NCBI RefSeq assembly: GCF_000938255.1 | Contig: NZ_JYMR01000012.1 | Location: forward strand, 248,001-312,000 | Direction: 5' to 3' | Origin: Bradyrhizobium sp. LTSP849 | Lineage (GTDB): Bacteria; Pseudomonadota; Alphaproteobacteria; Rhizobiales; Xanthobacteraceae | Length of the DNA stretch: 64,000 nucleotides | Shown here: piece after piece, positions 26,108 to 35,006 of the stretch | Numbering within the stretch: the stretch's first letter is position 1 | How the letters are laid out: each line of letters begins with the position of its first letter | Made by a program: the position numbers and the translations under genes | The notes under the pieces: generated by a model | Databases searched by the model: none | What the model was told of the DNA's origin: nothing | What the model saw: only the letters and a program-made list of their open reading frames with translations

Positions 26108-26662
26108 ATGATCAGGCTCCTGCTCGTTCTCATCACACTCGCCGGCACCGCGGGTGCCGTCGTCGCCTATGGCGATCCCGACCAGATCGCGCGCGCCAGC
26201 CACACGGTCACGCACATGTTCCGCGGGCAGACCGCGTCTCCCGTCCCCGCCGTGCAGATTCAACGCGGCCAGGGCGGCGAATTCGCGCTGCGCGCCAAGA
26301 TCAACGGTGTCGCCGCGCCGATGGTGATCGACACCGGCGCGACTTCCGTGGTGCTGACCTGGGAAACCGCGAAGGCGATCGGGCTGCCGCTCGAGATGCT
26401 CGAATATGACGTCGACCTCGAAACTGCCGGCGGCCACACCAAGGCGGCGCGGCTGACGATTGACCGTCTCGCCGTCGGCCATCTCGTCGAGAAGTCGGTG
26501 CCGGCCCTCGTCGTGCAGCGCGGACAGATGAAGACCAATCTGCTCGGCATGAGCTTCCTCGATCGCCTGGAAAGCTGGGGCGTGCGCTCCGACAAGCTGA
26601 TGCTCACGGGCTACCCGGAGCTGCAAGGCAGCCACCGTCGCTCGCGTATGGCGGTTGATTAG
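26108..26662 (+). CDS. Retropepsin-like aspartic protease, membrane-anchored (TIGR02281-like)
   Basis: A 184-residue single-domain aspartic protease. The ATG at 26108 has GGAGG six bases upstream and opens a signal or anchor (LLLVLITLAGTAGAVVA). The catalytic motif is VIDTGATSVVL (Asp75), followed by a flap-like region with AGGHTKAARLTIDRLAVG and the second hallmark NLLGMSFLDRLESWGV. Such proteins act as periplasmic homodimers like retroviral proteases; their targets are mostly unknown. It follows the DUF1289 gene, a pairing I believe is common in Rhizobiales. Confidence 0.9.
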   Translation: MIRLLLVLITLAGTAGAVVAYGDPDQIARASHTVTHMFRGQTASPVPAVQIQRGQGGEFALRAKINGVAAPMVIDTGATSVVLTWETAKAIGLPLEMLEYDVDLETAGGHTKAARLTIDRLAVGHLVEKSVPALVVQRGQMKTNLLGMSFLDRLESWGVRSDKLMLTGYPELQGSHRRSRMAVD

Positions 26663-26741
26663 GGCGCGTCGCGGCGGGACGGCCGTTCTCCTCGCCATGC
26701 TCCCCGCCGCGGTCTGACGCGGCGCGGCCGCTTCTTGTGCA

Positions 26742-27704
26742 CTATCGCTGCGAACGCTCTTCGAAAATATAGCCAAGGAAGTTCATCAACACCTGTGCCG
26801 CGAGAATGCTCGTCACGCCCGCAGGATCGTAGGCGGGGGCGACCTCGACGAGATCGATTCCGACGACATCGCCTCGCTTCGCGAGGCCCTGGAGGATCTC
26901 CATCACCTCGTAGTATTGAAAGCCACCATGGCTCGGCGTTCCGGTGCCCGGCGCGATCGAGGGATCGAAGCCGTCGATGTCGATCGTCACATAGTAGCGG
27001 ACGCCGCGCGGAATTTTGTCCAGGACGCCCTCGGCGCCGAGCTTGCGCGCCTGGCGGACCGAGAGAATGGTGGAGCCGCGCGCGCGAGCATCCTCATAGC
27101 CTTCGCGGGCGGTCGAAGACACGTTGCGGATGCCGATCTGGGTCAAGCCCGTGACATGAGTCTGCTCGGCCGCGCGGCGCATTGGATTGCCATGTCCCTC
27201 GCGCACGCCATGCCTCACGTCCACGAAATCGAGATGGGCATCGATCTGGACGACATGGACCGGGCCATGCTCGCTGAAGGCCCTGACGCAGGGAATGTTG
27301 ACGGCATGGTCGCCACCAAGGACCACGGGCAGCGCGCCCCGTTCGAGGATCTTTCGGACGGCTGCTTCTGCATTGGTATGGCTCCTGGACGTATCGGTGT
27401 GGATGATGTCGACGTCCCCGACATCGACGATGCGCACCTTGTCGAGCGGCAGATAGGTGACGTCGTCCTCATGATCATAGGCGCCGCCATGGCCGAACGA
27501 GAAAAGGGTCGAGGCTTCACGGATGGCGCGCGGCCCGAACCTCGCGCCCGGGCGGTATTGCGTGCCCATGTCGAAGGGCACGCCCAGCACGGCGACATCG
27601 GCGTCGAGCTTGTCCCATTCGAGGCAGACGGGCCGCTTGCCGAAAGTGCAATGCCCCACAAATGGCAGATCCAGTCTGCCGCTCTCGTACTCATGTGCCA
27701 TCAT
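26742..27704 (-). CDS. Agmatinase / ureohydrolase family enzyme
   Basis: A manganese ureohydrolase of about 320 residues that splits a guanidino compound (agmatine, guanidinobutyrate or similar) into urea and an amine. All metal-site motifs are present: GGDH (130-133), DAHLD (155-159) and DIDGFDPSIAPGTGTPSHGG (from 242), with DLVEVAPAYD near the end. I place the start at the ATG pair at 27704/27701, giving the normal family length; the frame is open 37 codons further, to a TTG at 27815. It is transcribed divergently from a polysaccharide-deacetylase gene. The exact substrate is unresolved. Confidence 0.9.
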   Translation of the reverse strand: MMAHEYESGRLDLPFVGHCTFGKRPVCLEWDKLDADVAVLGVPFDMGTQYRPGARFGPRAIREASTLFSFGHGGAYDHEDDVTYLPLDKVRIVDVGDVDIIHTDTSRSHTNAEAAVRKILERGALPVVLGGDHAVNIPCVRAFSEHGPVHVVQIDAHLDFVDVRHGVREGHGNPMRRAAEQTHVTGLTQIGIRNVSSTAREGYEDARARGSTILSVRQARKLGAEGVLDKIPRGVRYYVTIDIDGFDPSIAPGTGTPSHGGFQYYEVMEILQGLAKRGDVVGIDLVEVAPAYDPAGVTSILAAQVLMNFLGYIFEERSQR

Positions 27705-27955
27705 TAGTCCCGTCAGCAAGTTGTTGGCGCGGGATGGAAGGCCATTCCTGGAAGAGCCATCCATCAACAGTGTCGATACAAGCGGATGCAGATTCCATTC
27801 CAATTGATATGGCAATTCTGCCCGCGTCGATCGGCCTCAACTATCCGCGCGATCGAAAGTAGTGGCACGCCCAATGCATGAGCCCGAAAACCGGTGTCGG
27901 CTTCGGAGGAGGCTCGGCTTGAACGGACGGAACATAGAGTTCGGAGACGACAACA

Positions 27956-28870
27956 ATGATCGCCAACCCCGTCCGCTGGCCCAACGGAGCGAAGTGCGCC
28001 TGCTGCCTGACATTCGATATGGACGCCGACAGCCTGATCCATGTCGAGCACCCCGGTGACGGCAACAGCCGCGTCTCGGGCATCTCCATGCTGCGCTATG
28101 GGCCGACCGTCGCGGTCCCGCGCATCGTCGAGACCTATCGGCGGCTTGGAATCAGGCAGACCTTCTTCATCCCGGCCTGGTGTATCGAGCAATATCCCTC
28201 CGCCATCGAGGCGATGCTCGCTGGCGGCCATGAGATCGGGCATCACAGCTATATCCACGAGAACCCGCTCGACCAGACACAGGAAGAAGAGGCCTATTGG
28301 CTCGATCTCGGCATCGACATCATCCGCAAGGCGACGGGAAAGGCGCCACGTGGATGGCGGGCGCCCCTCTACAATTTCTCACATCGCTCGCTCGACCTGC
28401 TGCTGGCGAGAGGCTTCACCTATGATGCGTCGCTGATGGGTGATGATGTGCCCTATGTCATCAAGAGCAGGGCGAACAGCGGCGAGCTGATCGAGCTGCC
28501 GACTCACTGGGGGCTCGACGACTGGCCACAATATGTCCAGTCTTTCGACCTCAACTACTTCATGCCCATACGCAGCCCCAGCAACGGCTTTGCGGCTTTC
28601 CTGGAGGAATTCCAGGCGGCCTACACCTATGGTGGGTTGTGGATCCCCACGCTGCACCCCTTCGCGACGGGGCGGCTCGCACGCTGGCATGTGTTCGCCG
28701 GATTCCTTGAGCGGATAGTCGCGCAGGGCGATGTCTGGTTTGCGCCCATGGAGGAGATAGCGGCGCATGTACGGCACGAGATCGACGAGGGGCGCTATCT
28801 GCCCCGCATCGAGCTCCTTCCGCAATATCCTGAACCAGTCGGCCGGATATTTCCCCGACGTCAGCCGTAG
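27956..28870 (+). CDS. Polysaccharide deacetylase family protein (NodB-like fold)
   Basis: A 304-residue metal-dependent deacetylase or cyclic-amide hydrolase. Seen: the N-terminal motif TFDMDAD (19-25, catalytic Asp and metal Asp), GHEIGHHSYIHENP (91-104) with the His pair that binds metal, and RAPLYNFS (135-142). No signal peptide is present, so it works in the cytoplasm. This and its length favour the PuuE/cyclic-imidase branch, which acts on small N-acyl or ureide compounds, over cell-wall enzymes. Its divergent neighbour is a ureohydrolase, which fits a role in nitrogen-compound breakdown. Confidence 0.85.
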   Translation: MIANPVRWPNGAKCACCLTFDMDADSLIHVEHPGDGNSRVSGISMLRYGPTVAVPRIVETYRRLGIRQTFFIPAWCIEQYPSAIEAMLAGGHEIGHHSYIHENPLDQTQEEEAYWLDLGIDIIRKATGKAPRGWRAPLYNFSHRSLDLLLARGFTYDASLMGDDVPYVIKSRANSGELIELPTHWGLDDWPQYVQSFDLNYFMPIRSPSNGFAAFLEEFQAAYTYGGLWIPTLHPFATGRLARWHVFAGFLERIVAQGDVWFAPMEEIAAHVRHEIDEGRYLPRIELLPQYPEPVGRIFPRRQP

Positions 28871-29023
28871 ATCGGGAGAGATATGCAGGGCCCAGCCATC
28901 TGCTCCATCATGGCGGGCATCGCCTGGCCATGCCACAGACAGCCCCCTGACGAACGCAGTCGCTAACACCTCACAATTGGAAGCAGCCCGCTCCGAACGG
29001 ATGCCGGTGTGGCATTTCCGCTA

Positions 29024-29051
29024 TTTACAAACCGTCTAGTCGGTTTATAAA
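29024..29051. promoter_or_regulatory. 28-bp palindromic operator (TetR-like)
   Basis: TTTACAAACCG and CGGTTTATAAA form 11-bp arms with one mismatch around TCTAGT, 74 bp upstream of an outer membrane protein gene. The size and symmetry are typical of a TetR-family operator, but no such regulator is encoded in the window. Confidence 0.6.
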
Positions 29052-29125
29052 TCAGGCATTCCCGGATCGGGGTTGGACAAAGCGCTGCCCCCAGACGGAG
29101 GCGGCCAAGTGGGAGATCGAGAGTC

Positions 29126-29788
29126 ATGACTGCGAGAGCCGCCTTACACCGCGCCATGTGCGCCCTGCCGTTTGCGACAGCGCTCGCCGCGGGCAGCGCG
29201 AGCGCTGCGGACCTGTCGCCGCGTTATGCTGCGCCGGCCTATACGGCACCACAGCCGGTCTACTCCTGGACAGGCCTCTATGCCGGCCTTAACGCGGGCT
29301 ACGCCACGAGCTCCGATGACGCCTTCAACAACCTCGTCGGCACCAGCGGCGGCAAGATCAAGGGCGCGGTTGGCGGCGTGCAGATCGGCTACAACTACCA
29401 GCTCTCGCCGATGTTCGTGGTCGGCATCGAGAACGATTTCGAGGGCGGCGACCTGAAGAACCACGACGCCGTGAACAGCGCCGCGGTCAGCCTTCCCTGG
29501 TACATGACCGGTCGCGCCCGCGCCGGCATCGCGACGATGGATTCACGCCTGTTGTTCTTCGGAACCGCGGGTCTTGCCACCGGCGAATTGAAGGACGGCG
29601 GCCTCAACAAGATGAAGATGGGCTGGACCGCGGGCGGCGGCGTCGAATGGGCGTTCCTGCCGAAATGGTCGGCCAAGGCCGAATATCTCTACACTGAGTT
29701 CAAGCACGACAATCTGCCGGACTGGAACGCAGCAAAATTCCACAGCGTCCGCGTCGGCATGAACTATCGTTTCGACCTGTTCCGCTGA
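29126..29788 (+). CDS. Outer membrane beta-barrel protein (Omp25/RopB-like)
   Basis: A 220-residue barrel. A signal peptide ends ASAA, followed by DLSPRYAAPAYTAPQPVYSW. The strands TGLYAGLNAGYATSSDD, GGVQIGYNYQLSPMFVVGIE, WTAGGGVEWAFLPKWSAKAE and VGMNYRFDLF show the usual alternation, and Phe lies one residue before the end. It is a single gene between a palindromic operator and a strong terminator, so its expression is probably switched by a dedicated repressor. Confidence 0.9.
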   Translation: MTARAALHRAMCALPFATALAAGSASAADLSPRYAAPAYTAPQPVYSWTGLYAGLNAGYATSSDDAFNNLVGTSGGKIKGAVGGVQIGYNYQLSPMFVVGIENDFEGGDLKNHDAVNSAAVSLPWYMTGRARAGIATMDSRLLFFGTAGLATGELKDGGLNKMKMGWTAGGGVEWAFLPKWSAKAEYLYTEFKHDNLPDWNAAKFHSVRVGMNYRFDLFR

Positions 29789-29797
29789 GCCTGATCG

Positions 29798-29831
29798 AAG
29801 AAGAGCCGGATTGCACGATCCGGCTCTTCTT
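29798..29831. terminator. Bidirectional terminator between convergent genes
   Basis: AAGAAGAGCCGGAT pairs perfectly with ATCCGGCTCTTCTT over 14 bp around TGCACG. It lies 10 bp after the barrel gene and 12 bp from the end of dusA on the other strand, and can serve both. Confidence 0.8.
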
Positions 29832-29842
29832 GACGGCTGCTT

Positions 29843-30850
29843 CTAGGCAGCGACCTCTGCCGGCGCGCGCGCACTGACACGGGCGATCGCGTCGCGCAGC
29901 ACCTCAAGACCAACCCCCTGCTTCGTACCCTGCTCGGCAAGATGGCGACGAAAGGCGCGCGCGCCGGGCACGGCGTGGAATGCACCGACGAAGTGGCGCG
30001 TGATGGCGTGCAGCCGCGTTCCGCGCGCGAGTTGCTGCTCGATATAGGGCATCATCGCCTCAAGCGCGTCCTGCATGGTCGCATGCGGCGCGGCCTCGCC
30101 GAAGATGTCCGCATCGACCGACAGCAGCCGCCACGGCTCCTGATAGGCCGCGCGGCCGAGCATCACGCCGTCGACATGCGCGAGATGCGCTTTCGCCTCG
30201 TCAATGCCTGGGATGCCGCCATTGATGATGACAGGCACGTCCGGCAGCACGCGCTTGAGCCGATAGACGCGATCATAGTCGAGCGGCGGGATGTCGCGGT
30301 TCTCTTTCGGCGACAATCCGTTGAGCCAGGCCTTTCGGGCATGCACGATCAGCGCATCGCTGCCCGCGGAGACCACGGCACGCGCCAATTTATCGAGCGC
30401 CACTTCCGGATCCTGGTCGTCAATGCCGATACGGCACTTCACCGTGACGGGCACGGTGACCGCGGCCTTCATCGCATCGACGCATCTCGCCACGAGCTCA
30501 GGCTCCGCCATCAGGCAGGCGCCGAAGCGGCCGTCCTTCACGCGATCGGACGGGCAGCCGACATTGAGATTGATCTCGTCATAGCCAAAGTCCTCGCCGA
30601 TCCGCGCCGCCAGCGCGAGATCGCGCGGATCGGAGCCACCCAACTGAAGCGCCACCGGATGCTCGATCGCATCGAACCCGAGCAGCCGCTCCCGATCGCC
30701 ATGAATGATGGCGCCGGTGGTCAGCATCTCCGTATGGAGCAGCGCCCGCCGGGTCAGGTGACGGTGGAACACCCGGCAATGCCGGTCCGTCCAATCCATC
30801 ATGGGTGCCACGGAAAAATTCCAGTAATTACAATCGCTTACGGGATACAT
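29843..30850 (-). CDS. dusA: tRNA dihydrouridine(20/20a) synthase DusA
   Basis: An FMN enzyme that reduces uridine 20/20a in the tRNA D-loop with NADPH. The 335-residue protein starts YWNFSVAPMMDWTDRHCRVF, the DusA form of the FMN-binding N-terminus, carries the catalytic Cys99 in NLNVGCPSDRVKDGRFGACL, and has the phosphate-binding KCRIGIDD and INGGI segments. The C-terminal helical RNA-binding domain includes RGTRLHAITRHFVGAFHAVPGAR. It is a housekeeping gene on its own promoter. Confidence 0.95.
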   Translation of the reverse strand: MYPVSDCNYWNFSVAPMMDWTDRHCRVFHRHLTRRALLHTEMLTTGAIIHGDRERLLGFDAIEHPVALQLGGSDPRDLALAARIGEDFGYDEINLNVGCPSDRVKDGRFGACLMAEPELVARCVDAMKAAVTVPVTVKCRIGIDDQDPEVALDKLARAVVSAGSDALIVHARKAWLNGLSPKENRDIPPLDYDRVYRLKRVLPDVPVIINGGIPGIDEAKAHLAHVDGVMLGRAAYQEPWRLLSVDADIFGEAAPHATMQDALEAMMPYIEQQLARGTRLHAITRHFVGAFHAVPGARAFRRHLAEQGTKQGVGLEVLRDAIARVSARAPAEVAA

Positions 30851-31220
30851 CCATAGATTCCGACAGTGGAACTGCCCGCTAAGCCACTGAAATTACTTAA
30901 GGTCGGCGGCGGCAAAATCTAGCGGCACAGAATTTCTGTACAGCGCTATCCCAATCTGTACCAGAGGCTAAGCGATTGCCCGCGTTTTGCTTCTTTTTCG
31001 CAGCCGACAATGCCAGGCTGTCCAGCCAGCCGGAAACACGGTGATTCCGGCAGACCCCTATTTTGTAGGGGCTGGGCGGTTCGATCGCTCCAAGCCCATG
31101 CCCGTCCTTTGCAAGCCAGTTGCCGGCGGTTGCGAGCCCCACCTAGATGGGGGCACTGATTAATCGCGCCGGCCGTCATTTTTCCGCGCAGAGAACCAAT
31201 TTAGCTGGATCGGAGCCGCG
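30851..31220. other. Gene-free region with a small hairpin
   Basis: I see no gene here. CCCCTA (31055-31060) and TAGGGG (31066-31071) form a 6-bp hairpin around TTTTG, of unknown meaning. The stretch separates dusA from the MarR-type regulator gene. Confidence 0.4.
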
Positions 31221-31790
31221 CTATTTCCACACATCGACCTTTGCGATCAACCGCAGGATTTGATCTTCAGACTCGACGATCCGTGCGCAGGCACTCGATA
31301 TCGTGGACATGTCGGCTGCGGTCATGCCTTGATACTGAATATCGTTGATTTCCCTCGAAATCGGCAGCAGCGCCCGAAGAAGCCGAAACGCCTTCGGCGT
31401 CAACGTGATGGAAAGTGCGCGGCTGTCTTTGGGATCGGTCGCCTTCGCGAGCAGTTGTTCTGCCGCCAGGATGTTCACTTCTTTTGTAACGTTTGCAGCC
31501 ACCATCTTGAGGTGATCGGCCAACTGGCGGACGCTGGCGCCAGTGCCGAAGTGGCGCACCGCAAGGAGGATTGCGAATTGATTGGCCGTCATGCCGAATT
31601 TCTGGCTGAGCCTGCCGCGGGCGCGCCAGACGATATCGGCCGCCGCGAACAGGTTCGACACGAAGTGGCGAAACGCCACGTCGTTGCCCTTTACCATGAG
31701 TTCCGGCCGGCTGACCGTATACAATCCGTCGAGAGGATCAGCCGAAGCTTTCGGAGCGGTCGATCGCTTGCGCGCGTGTGCAGACGGCAT
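31221..31790 (-). CDS. MarR-family transcriptional regulator
   Basis: A 189-residue winged-helix regulator. The ATG at 31790 was preferred over a TTG four codons upstream. The DNA-binding core reads LSQKFGMTANQFAILLAVRH, GASVRQLADHLKMVAANVTK (recognition helix) and DPKDSRALSITLTPKAFRLL (the wing with its conserved Asp-Arg). An unusually long, Ala/Lys-rich N-terminus precedes it. It lies 126 bp downstream of the RidA gene, at the end of the molybdoenzyme/Liv operon, and probably represses that operon until a small ligand binds. Confidence 0.88.
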   Translation of the reverse strand: MPSAHARKRSTAPKASADPLDGLYTVSRPELMVKGNDVAFRHFVSNLFAAADIVWRARGRLSQKFGMTANQFAILLAVRHFGTGASVRQLADHLKMVAANVTKEVNILAAEQLLAKATDPKDSRALSITLTPKAFRLLRALLPISREINDIQYQGMTAADMSTISSACARIVESEDQILRLIAKVDVWK

Positions 31791-31916
31791 TCTTAGGCCC
31801 AATATCGGTCATGGCGGGCGGCTTCCGCCGCTTGGACGAGCTTTGCGCGAGTCAGATCGTGCGGCTCGCGGACACGATCCGTATTGCGGACCGCGGCCTC
31901 GCGTCAATCACCATGT

Positions 31917-32309
31917 TCAGCAGGCGGCGATACATTCGATCTCGACATCGAACGGCGCCGGCCAGGAAGCAACCGTGCAGAACGTCCGTGCCGGCGGGTC
32001 CGTCGGAAAATAGGTCCGGTAGACCTCATTGATAGCGGCAAAATGGGCCGCGTTCACCGCGAATATCGTGCACTTCAGCACTTTTGATAGGTCGGAGCCG
32101 GCGGCCTCCAGGCAGAGTGCGATATTGTCCAGCACCTGGGTAACTTGCCCGGCAATGGAATCGGTCCGCAGCTCATTGCTGTTCGGGATAACCGGAGGAA
32201 TGCCTGAGACGTAGACAGTATTGCCATGCTTGACGACGAGCGACAGCGGCACTTTGGCCTGGTTCAACCATCCTGCGAATTCGGGCGGTGTGATCACGGT
32301 TCTGGTCAT
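31917..32309 (-). CDS. RidA family protein (enamine/imine deaminase)
   Basis: A 130-residue RidA/YjgF/UK114 protein. These trimers hydrolyse reactive 2-aminoacrylate-like enamines and imines to 2-oxo acids and ammonia. The conserved Arg108 that binds the substrate carboxylate is present in PPARTFCTVASWP, along with VYVSGIPP and QVLDNIALCLEAAGSDLSKV. Its ATG overlaps the stop of the preceding LivF gene (ATGA), so it is co-translated with the importer. This suggests that the imported compound yields an imine during breakdown, for instance after oxidation of an amine. Confidence 0.92.
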   Translation of the reverse strand: MTRTVITPPEFAGWLNQAKVPLSLVVKHGNTVYVSGIPPVIPNSNELRTDSIAGQVTQVLDNIALCLEAAGSDLSKVLKCTIFAVNAAHFAAINEVYRTYFPTDPPARTFCTVASWPAPFDVEIECIAAC

Positions 32310-33031
32310 CTGATCTCCTTCTCTTTTGCGTTGTGGCCGAGGCCCAGAAGCCTCTCGAATTCTCCGCTCTCGCGAAGCGATTTGAAGTCGCCTTCCGCCT
32401 CGACTGCGCCTTTCTCCATGATGTAGCCGCGGTCGCACACGGCTTCGGCAAGCGCGAGGTTCTGCTCGACGAGAATGATCGACATGCCACGCCCACGCAG
32501 CGAATTTGCGACGTCAGCGATGCGCTCGACCATCTTCGGCATCAATCCCTCGGTCGGCTCGTCCATCAGCAGCACGGAGCAATTCGACGCGAGGCACCGC
32601 ATCAATGAAACGAGTTGTTGCTGGCCGCCACTCAGCCGTCCCGCCGGCCGTTTCAGCAGATCCCTGAGCTCAGGCACCAGCGAGAGGATTTCTTCCAGTG
32701 CCATTGGCATGCGCACGGCATAGGCACTTACACGATAGTTTTCCTCGACCGACAGGTCGCCGAACACTCGCATGCCCTGCGGCATGTAGCCGAGGCCGCC
32801 GCGCACGCGCCGGTCTGTGGCCTCAGTGGAAATATCCCGGCCTTTCAGCGTCACCTTACCGAGCACGGTAGGCACGAGCTTCATCACCGAGCGGAGCAGC
32901 GTGGTCTTGCCGACGCCGTTGCGGCCCACGATTCCCACGATCTCGCCACTGCCGAGCGAGAAGCTCACGTTCCGTACGATGTGAGCCTTGCCGTAATAGG
33001 CATTGATTGCCTCAAGCGTAAGCGCTGCCAA
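32306..33031 (-). CDS. ABC transporter ATP-binding protein (LivF-type)
   Basis: A 241-residue cytoplasmic ATPase of a branched-chain-amino-acid-type importer. Walker A GRNGVGKTT (36-44), signature LSGGQQQ (133-139) and Walker B LLMDEP (154-159) are intact; LGYMPQGMRVFGDLSVEEN is typical LivF. The start is TTG at 33031, placed six bases after AGGAGG and overlapping the end of LivG by 20 bp. It works with the LivG, LivM, LivH and binding-protein genes of the same operon. The substrate need not be an amino acid. Confidence 0.93.
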   Translation of the reverse strand: MAALTLEAINAYYGKAHIVRNVSFSLGSGEIVGIVGRNGVGKTTLLRSVMKLVPTVLGKVTLKGRDISTEATDRRVRGGLGYMPQGMRVFGDLSVEENYRVSAYAVRMPMALEEILSLVPELRDLLKRPAGRLSGGQQQLVSLMRCLASNCSVLLMDEPTEGLMPKMVERIADVANSLRGRGMSIILVEQNLALAEAVCDRGYIMEKGAVEAEGDFKSLRESGEFERLLGLGHNAKEKEIR

Positions 33032-33749
33032 GATAAGCCTCCTGCACGCCTGGATTCGTCCTGATCTCGTCCGGTTTTCCCTCGGCGAGTATACGGCCCA
33101 GCGTAAGAACCGAGATCACGTCTGCCGTGTTCATCACGACGTTCATGTCGTGCTCGACGATGACGATGGTGTAACGGCTGCGCAGACGCTCATTGAGAAG
33201 ATCGATGAATCTGTTGGTCTCTGACGGGCTCATGCCGGCTGTCGGCTCGTCGAGAAGCAGCACATCCGGACCGCATGCGGTTGCGATCGCGACCTCCAGA
33301 AGCTTCTGGTCGCCGTGGGATATCTCGGATACGAGCCGGTCTGCCAGCGCAGAAAGTCCGACCAGCGAGAGGCTCTCATCGACCGTCTCACGGCTTTGCC
33401 GGAAGCAACGGCCGGCGTGAACCGCCACCATAGCGTTCTCCAGAACCGTCAAGTCGGCGAAGAGGTTGGATATCTGGAATGTTCTGGACAGACCCTTTCG
33501 CGCAATCCGATAGGCCGGCAAACCGGTGACGTCGGCGTCGCCGAGAAAGACCCGTCCCGAGGAGGCGGGATGGATGCCGGTCAGCACGTTGATAAAAGTC
33601 GTCTTGCCCGCGCCGTTCGGCCCGATGACGGCCCTCACCTCTCCCGCCCGAATTGCGGTTGAAACGCCCTTGAGAACCTCGAGCCCGGAAAAGTGCTTGC
33701 AGAGGTCCCTGGTCTCGAGCGCGATCGGTTGGGGGGAAGCGACACTCAT
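33012..33749 (-). CDS. ABC transporter ATP-binding protein (LivG-type)
   Basis: A 245-residue ATPase, partner of the adjacent LivF. Walker A GPNGAGKTT (43-51), the LivG-typical GLSRTFQISNLFADLTVLEN, the degenerate signature ISHGDQKLLEVA and Walker B LLLDEP (164-169) are all present. The start ATG overlaps the stop of the binding-protein gene by 4 bp (ATGA). The signature motif has HGDQ instead of SGGQ, as is common in LivG. Confidence 0.93.
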   Translation of the reverse strand: MSVASPQPIALETRDLCKHFSGLEVLKGVSTAIRAGEVRAVIGPNGAGKTTFINVLTGIHPASSGRVFLGDADVTGLPAYRIARKGLSRTFQISNLFADLTVLENAMVAVHAGRCFRQSRETVDESLSLVGLSALADRLVSEISHGDQKLLEVAIATACGPDVLLLDEPTAGMSPSETNRFIDLLNERLRSRYTIVIVEHDMNVVMNTADVISVLTLGRILAEGKPDEIRTNPGVQEAYLGSAYA

Positions 33750-34996
33750 CGCTGCACGAGATCCTTGCTCGGATAAACCGTGGTGGCGCCGGCGACCTTG
33801 GAGACGCGCTTCATACGCCCGCCCTGGATTTGCAGGATATACTGGTCGATGAAGGCCTGCTGGTCGGCGGCCCTGACGGAAAAACCTCCCTGAGGAAAAC
33901 CTTCGCTCAGCGCGAAGTCAGGATTGGACACGAGCCAATTGGACAGGGAAAGATTGTCGGCCTTCGTCTTCCACCGTGCACCTTCGACCGCCATGCGCAG
34001 CAACTCCGTACATTCCCAGGCCATGATGGCGTTCGGGAGCATGACGTAGTCGTCGCCATCTTTGGCCCGGCCATTGCTGCCGATACCGATGCGATCGAAA
34101 GCCGTCTTCGAAAATGCGGGGTTGGGATAATCGTCGAGCTCCCAAGGGACCTCGTCCAGCGCGTAGACGCCTTCGACGGCAGAACCGAGCCTGACGATAT
34201 CAAAGAGGTTCTGCGTGCAGGATACTGTGATCTTCGGGGTCTTGCCGAAGCCGAGGGAGCGCAGCGCGGGATAGACGCGGACGCTGTCAGGACCAAGGAT
34301 CGCCATGACGATACCCGAGAGCGATCGGTCCAGCTTCAGAAGGTACGGAAGAGGATCGTTGGTGTTGACGGGCAGCGCGATGGCCTGCGCCAGCTCACCG
34401 CCCGCCTTCGCGAGCGAGGCCGTGAAGGCCTCACGCTGCGAGTAACCGAAGGCATAGTCGGCCAGCACCATCCCCCAGCGCTTGCCCAGGCTGTCCACCA
34501 TCCATTTCGAGGCGGCGGACGCACCCATGGTGCTGTTGGCGACGATGCGGACGGAGTAGGGATTGCCGAGTTCGGTTGTAATGCCGTCGGTGCGGGCGAG
34601 CGGCAGGTAGGTCACCTTGGCATCCCGACATAACGGCACGCTCGCCATGCCGATGCCGCCATGGCCGGAACCGATAATGAAATCGCAATTCTCTTGTTGC
34701 AGCAATTGCTGCAGGCGACGGATGCCGACATCGACCTTGGTTTCCGTGTCGACCACGACGAGCTTCAACGGGCGACCGGCGAATCCGCCGCGCTCATTCT
34801 GCCAGGCGACCGCCGCCTCCGCGGCCTTTTTGCCCCAACCGCCGTCGTGAGCCAGCGCGCCGGTGAGCTCGGTCTGAAGCCCGATCACGATCGGTTCGCT
34901 ACTCGCAGCCGCAGCCACACGCACCGAACCGGCCGTCGCAACAGCGGCGAGCCCCTGCAAGGCTTTCCGTCGGTTGATCATCAAACGTCGTGACAT
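33746..34996 (-). CDS. ABC transporter substrate-binding protein (Liv/AmiC type)
   Basis: A 416-residue periplasmic binding protein. The ATG at 34996 opens a signal with twin Arg (MSRRLMINRRKALQGL, hydrophobic, ending AAAA). The mature part starts EPIVIGLQTELTGALAHDGG, and ERGGFAGRPLKLVVVDTETK is typical of Peripla_BP_6 proteins such as LivJ, AmiC and urea/amide-binding UrtA. GSGHGGIGMASVPLCRDAKV forms the hinge region. It lies in mid-operon, between LivM and LivG. The ligand is unknown, although amide, urea or aromatic compounds are as likely as branched-chain amino acids. Confidence 0.92.
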   Translation of the reverse strand: MSRRLMINRRKALQGLAAVATAGSVRVAAAASSEPIVIGLQTELTGALAHDGGWGKKAAEAAVAWQNERGGFAGRPLKLVVVDTETKVDVGIRRLQQLLQQENCDFIIGSGHGGIGMASVPLCRDAKVTYLPLARTDGITTELGNPYSVRIVANSTMGASAASKWMVDSLGKRWGMVLADYAFGYSQREAFTASLAKAGGELAQAIALPVNTNDPLPYLLKLDRSLSGIVMAILGPDSVRVYPALRSLGFGKTPKITVSCTQNLFDIVRLGSAVEGVYALDEVPWELDDYPNPAFSKTAFDRIGIGSNGRAKDGDDYVMLPNAIMAWECTELLRMAVEGARWKTKADNLSLSNWLVSNPDFALSEGFPQGGFSVRAADQQAFIDQYILQIQGGRMKRVSKVAGATTVYPSKDLVQR

Positions 34997-35006
34997 CGCA
35001 ATCTCC

